From: Symbiodinium natans
Taxonomy: Eukaryota > Sar > Dinophyceae > Suessiales > Symbiodiniaceae
NCBI GenBank assembly: GCA_905221605.1
Contig: CAJNDS010000517.1
Location: forward strand, 56,604-120,603
DNA length: 64,000 bases
Direction: 5' to 3'
How positions within the stretch are numbered: position 1 is the stretch's first letter; the number at the start of each line of letters is the position of its first letter. Shown here one piece after another: positions 59,988 through 64,000 of the stretch. A model generated the notes under the pieces. It was not told the DNA's origin and searched no databases. It saw only the letters and a program-made list of their open reading frames with translations. Both the position numbers and the translations under genes were made by a program.

Positions 59988-60445
59988 GACCATGGCCGAC
60001 GCTCTGCGACACCGTCAGTGATGGCTGCGACCGCTGTGTGGTAAGGGACACATATTTATGCCGTGCAATGTGCGACGTGAGGATAGTTTCATCAGCAGAG
60101 GACTTTGAAGGCTTCTTTACTGCGGAAAGCTATGATTGCTGCAAGCAGGGTCCCCGCCCGACAGACTTTGCATGTACCTTGGGTGTGCCATGTGCAGTGA
60201 AGCTGAAAGCCGTTTCCGAAAACTTCACGTCTGAGCTGCTTATTTCTCTGGTCGGTAGTACTCCATGTGGTGATGCAACCCAAGCGGCTGCGATTTCAGG
60301 TCTTCAAAACCCGTCGAGGTCAGTCACGGGATGCGGTGTCTCCTGTCCAGCAGGCAATGAGGCGACCTACAACTTTGGCACTCCGCTCACTGGAAATCCT
60401 GGAGTTTACAGAGCCTGCTGGGGTCCTTGGCCCGAAGCTCCCTGG
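59988..60445 (+). CDS. Gene B, exon 5: end of a DUF4215 repeat and a Cys-Trp module
   Basis: Reads PWPTLCD...SDGCDRCVV, a module with NPSRS, and closes with YRACWGPWPEAPW. Colinear with gene A exon 5 but clearly diverged in sequence. A GT donor (TTCAG|GTACAT, 60,452) is an alternative 3' end, but A lacks it. Confidence 0.65.
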
Positions 60446-60710
60446 GCTTCAGGTACATTGCTGCTGCTCGGATGTCGAGGAATACTTTTTTTTTTTGTTT
60501 CCAAGGCGCATGGCGTTTAGGGCCATGACCGTGTGTTAGCACTTGACCTTTGGCTAATCAGTCCCTCACAGCCGGCTCAAAACCTCACAGCCTGGCACCC
60601 AGGCCAAGTAGCAGCAGAACTGTGATGCACATATCTTTTCCAAGCCTGCGGCAACAGCTTTCCAACAATGCAGGTTGCGCGGCCACGGCGCCCGATGGCT
60701 GCAGCCTCAG
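60446..60710 (+). other. Intron 5 of gene B (about 265 nt; borders uncertain)
   Basis: Placed to match gene A (TGG|GCTTCA to CCTCAG|GCCGTG). About 70 bp upstream of this acceptor are conserved between copies (from about 60,641), so the acceptor may be earlier (for example CAATGCAG at 60,673). Confidence 0.5.
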
Positions 60711-63374
60711 GCCGTGGCCTTTGCCTACGAGGTGGGGGTGATGGAGCTCAAAGGCCCAGAGCAAGATCAAGCGTTCCAGTGCACTTTGGGTGTGGAGTGC
60801 GTAATCGAGGTGGAAGGACATGGGTTGGGACAGGGCAGCGTGCTTCTGCTGGGAAGGGAGAGCTGTCCGCTCGCCTGGCGCAGCCTAGCTCAGCTGGGTG
60901 CCGCCCAGCTGCGGGTGAGCAGCAGTGGTGCAAGTTCTGGGGACGAGTGCTTCTTTTACATGAAGCCCTTGGAGTCAGACGGGTCACACGACGAGGCCGA
61001 GGTGGAATTGATGACGGGGTCCGGCGGCGTGCATGCAATTATCTTTTCAGGCCACGTCCTCCAAAACACGGCTCGGTCCTACTCGGCTGCGCTGGATGCA
61101 CTGACGCCCTACGAGCTAGCAGCTGCCATTCATGCGCAGCCGCCGGGCACGCTGGTTGCCGTGGCTGTGGCGGGCAACGCTCAGGACACCTTCCGAGACG
61201 AGAAGTTCCTTTCAGCTTTGGAATATATAGGTGCTAAGTCACCACGCGCTTTCGTTTCCGGAGACTCCTATGCCTTGGTCGGGTTGGCAGCCGGCCCAGC
61301 TTTGGCAGAGAGCTTGGAACCCAGCAACGACACGAGCCTCCAAGTCTTCGTGCCCAGTCCATTGCCGCAGCGGCAGGTGAATGAGATTGGGGCCACCTCT
61401 TTAGGCACTCTTGTGCAGGGGGGCGGCGCAGACTATCCACTTTGCTGGAGCTGGCAGGGTGTCGGCGACTTGGTGCACATCGGAAGCTTGCAGGTCTTGG
61501 GACCGGGTCCTGACCGGCAACAGTGGCAATGCATGGCTGGTGAACCTTGTTTTTTGGAGCTCACTGGTTCAGGCTTGACGCTGAGCAGCAGCCTTGTGAT
61601 TGGCAGGCACGGCTCCTTAAGCTGCGAAATGGACTCCGACGAAGCGGAGAATGGCTTGCAGCTCGAGACTTTCCCAGAAATTGCAGGCACCGATGGGGCG
61701 TCAGCCAAGTACCACATTGGCACCACTACACGCCGTACGGCGCCTCACTTCTCCATTTGCTGGCGCGTGTCGCCATCGGCCGTTCCGGTGGTCATTGGCG
61801 CTCTCCTCATCTCGGAGACCTCCTGTGCATTGACCTCCGAATCGCAAGATAGGTCTTTGGTGCACAACTGCTCGGACATGAGGTTTCTGGACACTTGCAC
61901 GATCCAGTGCGCCTCGGGTTGGTCCTACTTTGGCCCATCCGCAAGCATGACCTGCCGTGCTAAAGGTGAACTGGATGGCCGACTCCCTCAGTGCACCAAG
62001 GTCTCGTGCCCCCTGCACTCTGTGGAGACGGTGGAAGGCTGTGATTGCATCCAAGGCTACTCCGGCACCGTCACCTGGAATTCACCGTCGCAGACTTATT
62101 TAACAAGCTGCCAGGAGTGTGCTGGCTGCGGTGTGGGACAGTATCGGTCTGAGTGCGGAGGCTCGACACCGGGCGAATGCCGCAACTGCACGAATGCCGG
62201 GCCTGGGTACTACTATGTGTCAGATGGTGGTGCACAGCCACATGGCTGCCAAACGCAGCCCTGCGTCCAATGCCCTACCGGACGTTACCCACGTGGGTGT
62301 GGGGGCAACTACCCAGGCAGGTGCCAGGAGTGCGTGAACATGCCAAACGCCACTCCCTCCACGCATTACTTCTCTTCATCGGGTACCGTGGATGGCATCT
62401 GCGAGCTGCAGGACTGTGCGCCGGATTGCGGCGTCGGCCAGTATCGTGCGCTCTGCGGGGGTGTCAACCCTGGGTATTGCCGCGCCTGCTCTCCGCCTGC
62501 GCCGGGCCAGTACCTTGCAAGCTCTGGTGGCTTGGAGGATGCCTGCCTTACGCAATCCTGCGGCGGCTGTGAGGTTGGTTTCTTCCGTGATGGTTGTGAT
62601 ATGGCCAGCCTGGGTACGTGCGCACCCTGCACAAATGGACCGCGCTACGGCTTCTTCTACAATTCGTCCAGCATTTTTCCGAATGACTGCGAGTACCTTC
62701 AATGTGGCGAGTGCCCTGTCGGGCAGTACCGTGCCAACTGCGGTGGTGCCAGTGACGGCTTCTGCCTACCTTGTACTAAGATTCCCAACACATATTTTGT
62801 TGGCAGCGGTGGGCTTGTGGATGCTTGCCCTTCGCGACCGTGTGCAGCAGATGAGGAAGAGTGCGAGGTTGGAATGTACAGACAAGGCTGCGGGTCGTTT
62901 GAAAACCCTTCCTCGCCTGGCACATGCGCCAACTGCAGTGAGCACAAGCAAAGCTATTTCTTTGTCACCAATGGAGGCACAAGCAGCCGAGGTTGCAGTG
63001 AGGAACCGTGCCAGCGCTGCTCGGCCGGCTGGGTCCGGATCGGGTGCGAGGGTGCCTCACAGGGCACCTGCGAGCGCTGCGACTACGAAGAGGGTTACTA
63101 CTTCACTGGAGATGGAGGTTTTGGCGAGCAAGGCCTGACGTGTCCACGCAGACTTTGTGTGCTATCTTCGTCTGCATGCTTCGCTGGCTACTACTTGAGC
63201 AGCTGCGGATCCGATGCGGACCACGTGAACCCGGGCACCTGTACAGAATGTCCACCTGGGAGGTTCCAGGACGAGGTGAACCAAGACCACTGCAAGGAGG
63301 CACCAGCAGGAACCTTTGCTACACAGGCAGCTCAGAATTACACAGAGTGCCAAATTGGACACTACCAAGACCAG
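60711..63374 (+). CDS. Gene B, exon 6: Cys-Trp modules, sushi-like domain, eight cysteine repeats
   Basis: Same order as gene A's last exon: Cys-Trp modules to about 61,815, sushi-like domain (61,822-61,995), cysteine repeats (62,113-63,240), then the start of the ephrin-receptor-like repeats (CPPGRFQDE, APAGTFATQ). Near identical to A up to about 63,080, then diverged (CERCDYEEGYYF here, CERCEHHPDYYF in A). It ends at HYQDQ, where a 123-nt intron not found in A follows. Confidence 0.83.
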
Positions 63375-63497
63375 GCACAGGGGCTCTTACTTGCTCGGGC
63401 TTGGGGCTCATGAGCTGTTCTGACACGATGTCTGCTGCGTCTGCTGCTGCTTGGGTTTCCTTGTCCTAGTGTCCTAGTGCTATGCAGTCCTTGCTAG
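63375..63497 (+). other. Intron 6 of gene B (123 nt, GC-AG), absent from gene A
   Basis: GACCAG|GCACAG to TTGCTAG|GCCGGG. Splicing joins HYQDQ to AGQSQCEKCAGG, colinear with EYQDTEGSSECLQC of gene A, which is uninterrupted. Unspliced, the frame stops at 63,411. Confidence 0.8.
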
Positions 63498-64000
63498 GCC
63501 GGGCAAAGCCAGTGCGAGAAGTGTGCCGGTGGCGGGTCCCGCAGGCGTCGGGCAGAGGGCTGTACAAGCTGTGACCCTGGATGGTTCAACGAGGGCACGC
63601 AGGATGACTGTCTCCAGTGCAAGGGCGGCTACGTTCACAAAGTCGATGGCGTGCGCCTTGAGTGCTGGCAATGTCCACAGGGAAAGTACGACGATGGGGA
63701 TGCAGATGATTGTAAAACTTGTCACGGAGGAGACGTGCGAAGGCGTGTTGCAGCAGCTGAAGCAAGCCGGACCTTTGAGACCGGCGCCGTGCAGTGTACT
63801 CCGTGCTTGAGTGGCAAGTGGAATCCAAACTCGGGTATTGTTGCCTTGACTGATTCGTGTGATCTGTGCATCGGACAGGTGGTCAGGGATGCTTCGAATA
63901 TGGCGACTCAATGTGAAAACTGTCCTGCTGGCTTCCACAACTCCGTCAATGACATAGATGGCTGTGATCCTTGTGCCCAGAGAGGAGGGCAGGTTCAGTT
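63498..64000 (+). CDS. Gene B, exon 7 (cut by window edge): ephrin-receptor-like cysteine repeats
   Basis: Open through the window edge without a stop. It has repeated CxxCxxGxxNxGxxDxCxxC units (CDPGWFNEGTQDDC, CPQGKYDDGDADDC, CPAGFHNSVNDIDGC), the GCC2/GCC3 or ephrin-receptor-like type. Colinear with gene A 33,850-34,150 but well diverged. It has no early Met, so a search for Met-initiated frames alone misses it. Confidence 0.78.

Noticed and set aside
63523-63810. 95-residue open frame starting MPVAGPAGV
   Set aside because: It is out of frame with exon 7 (63,498 on), which has the cysteine repeat pattern and stays open to the edge.

Overview
The window looks like nuclear DNA of a dinoflagellate, probably of the Symbiodinium/Polarella kind. 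This is an inference from gene style, not from a marker gene. The signs are: very long, cysteine-rich, mosaic extracellular open frames on one strand; two giant paralogues head to tail with about 0.65 kb between them; introns whose 5' ends read GC or GA instead of GT, inside short direct repeats of the form AG|G...AG|G; and introns filled with satellites and microsatellites. No prokaryotic gene, RNA gene, CRISPR array or virus was seen.

Layout. Gene A runs from before base 1 to about 34,547 (+). It lacks roughly its first 900 codons. It has six visible exons: 1-10397, 10559-14374, 14474-18324, 28114-29032, 29795-30246 and about 31173-34547. Joined, they stay in frame for about 7,600 residues. 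Gene B runs from about 35,195 (+) past the right edge. It has seven visible exons: 35195-48293, 48426-53675, 56148-58546, 58715-59633, 59988-60445, about 60711-63374 and 63498 to the edge. Together they give about 8,430 residues with the frame kept across every junction. I set the exon borders by aligning the two copies and by continuity of protein repeats.

The predicted protein is a secreted or membrane-anchored giant. In order it has: a hydrophobic N-terminus; an Ig-like (Big_5/SbsA-like) region; several modules built around Cys-Trp; a DUF4215 (Myxococcus cysteine-rich) repeat; a WSC/PAN-like region; thrombospondin type 1; a furin-like cysteine region; a long helical part; a class-3-lipase-like domain whose nucleophile serine is glycine; about 37 copies of an apparently undescribed ~70-residue helical repeat (Arg-Gly-Tyr-Pro ... 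Phe-Gly-Leu-Asp); PAN and TSP1-like domains; a long coiled coil; more DUF4215 repeats; Cys-Trp modules; a sushi-like domain; eight 45-55-residue cysteine repeats; and ephrin-receptor-like (GCC2/GCC3) repeats. A surface, adhesion or extracellular-matrix role fits, but no function is shown.

The two copies are mosaics. Long blocks are almost identical (for example 1.86-13.4 kb against 39.75-51.3 kb). They alternate abruptly with blocks that keep the architecture but little sequence. Three introns are present in only one copy, and all three lie in the diverged blocks. The same intron is 9.8 kb in A and 168 bp in B. The A version holds a 41-bp minisatellite interrupted by composite leader/65-bp-array/tail units, a CT tract and smaller repeats.
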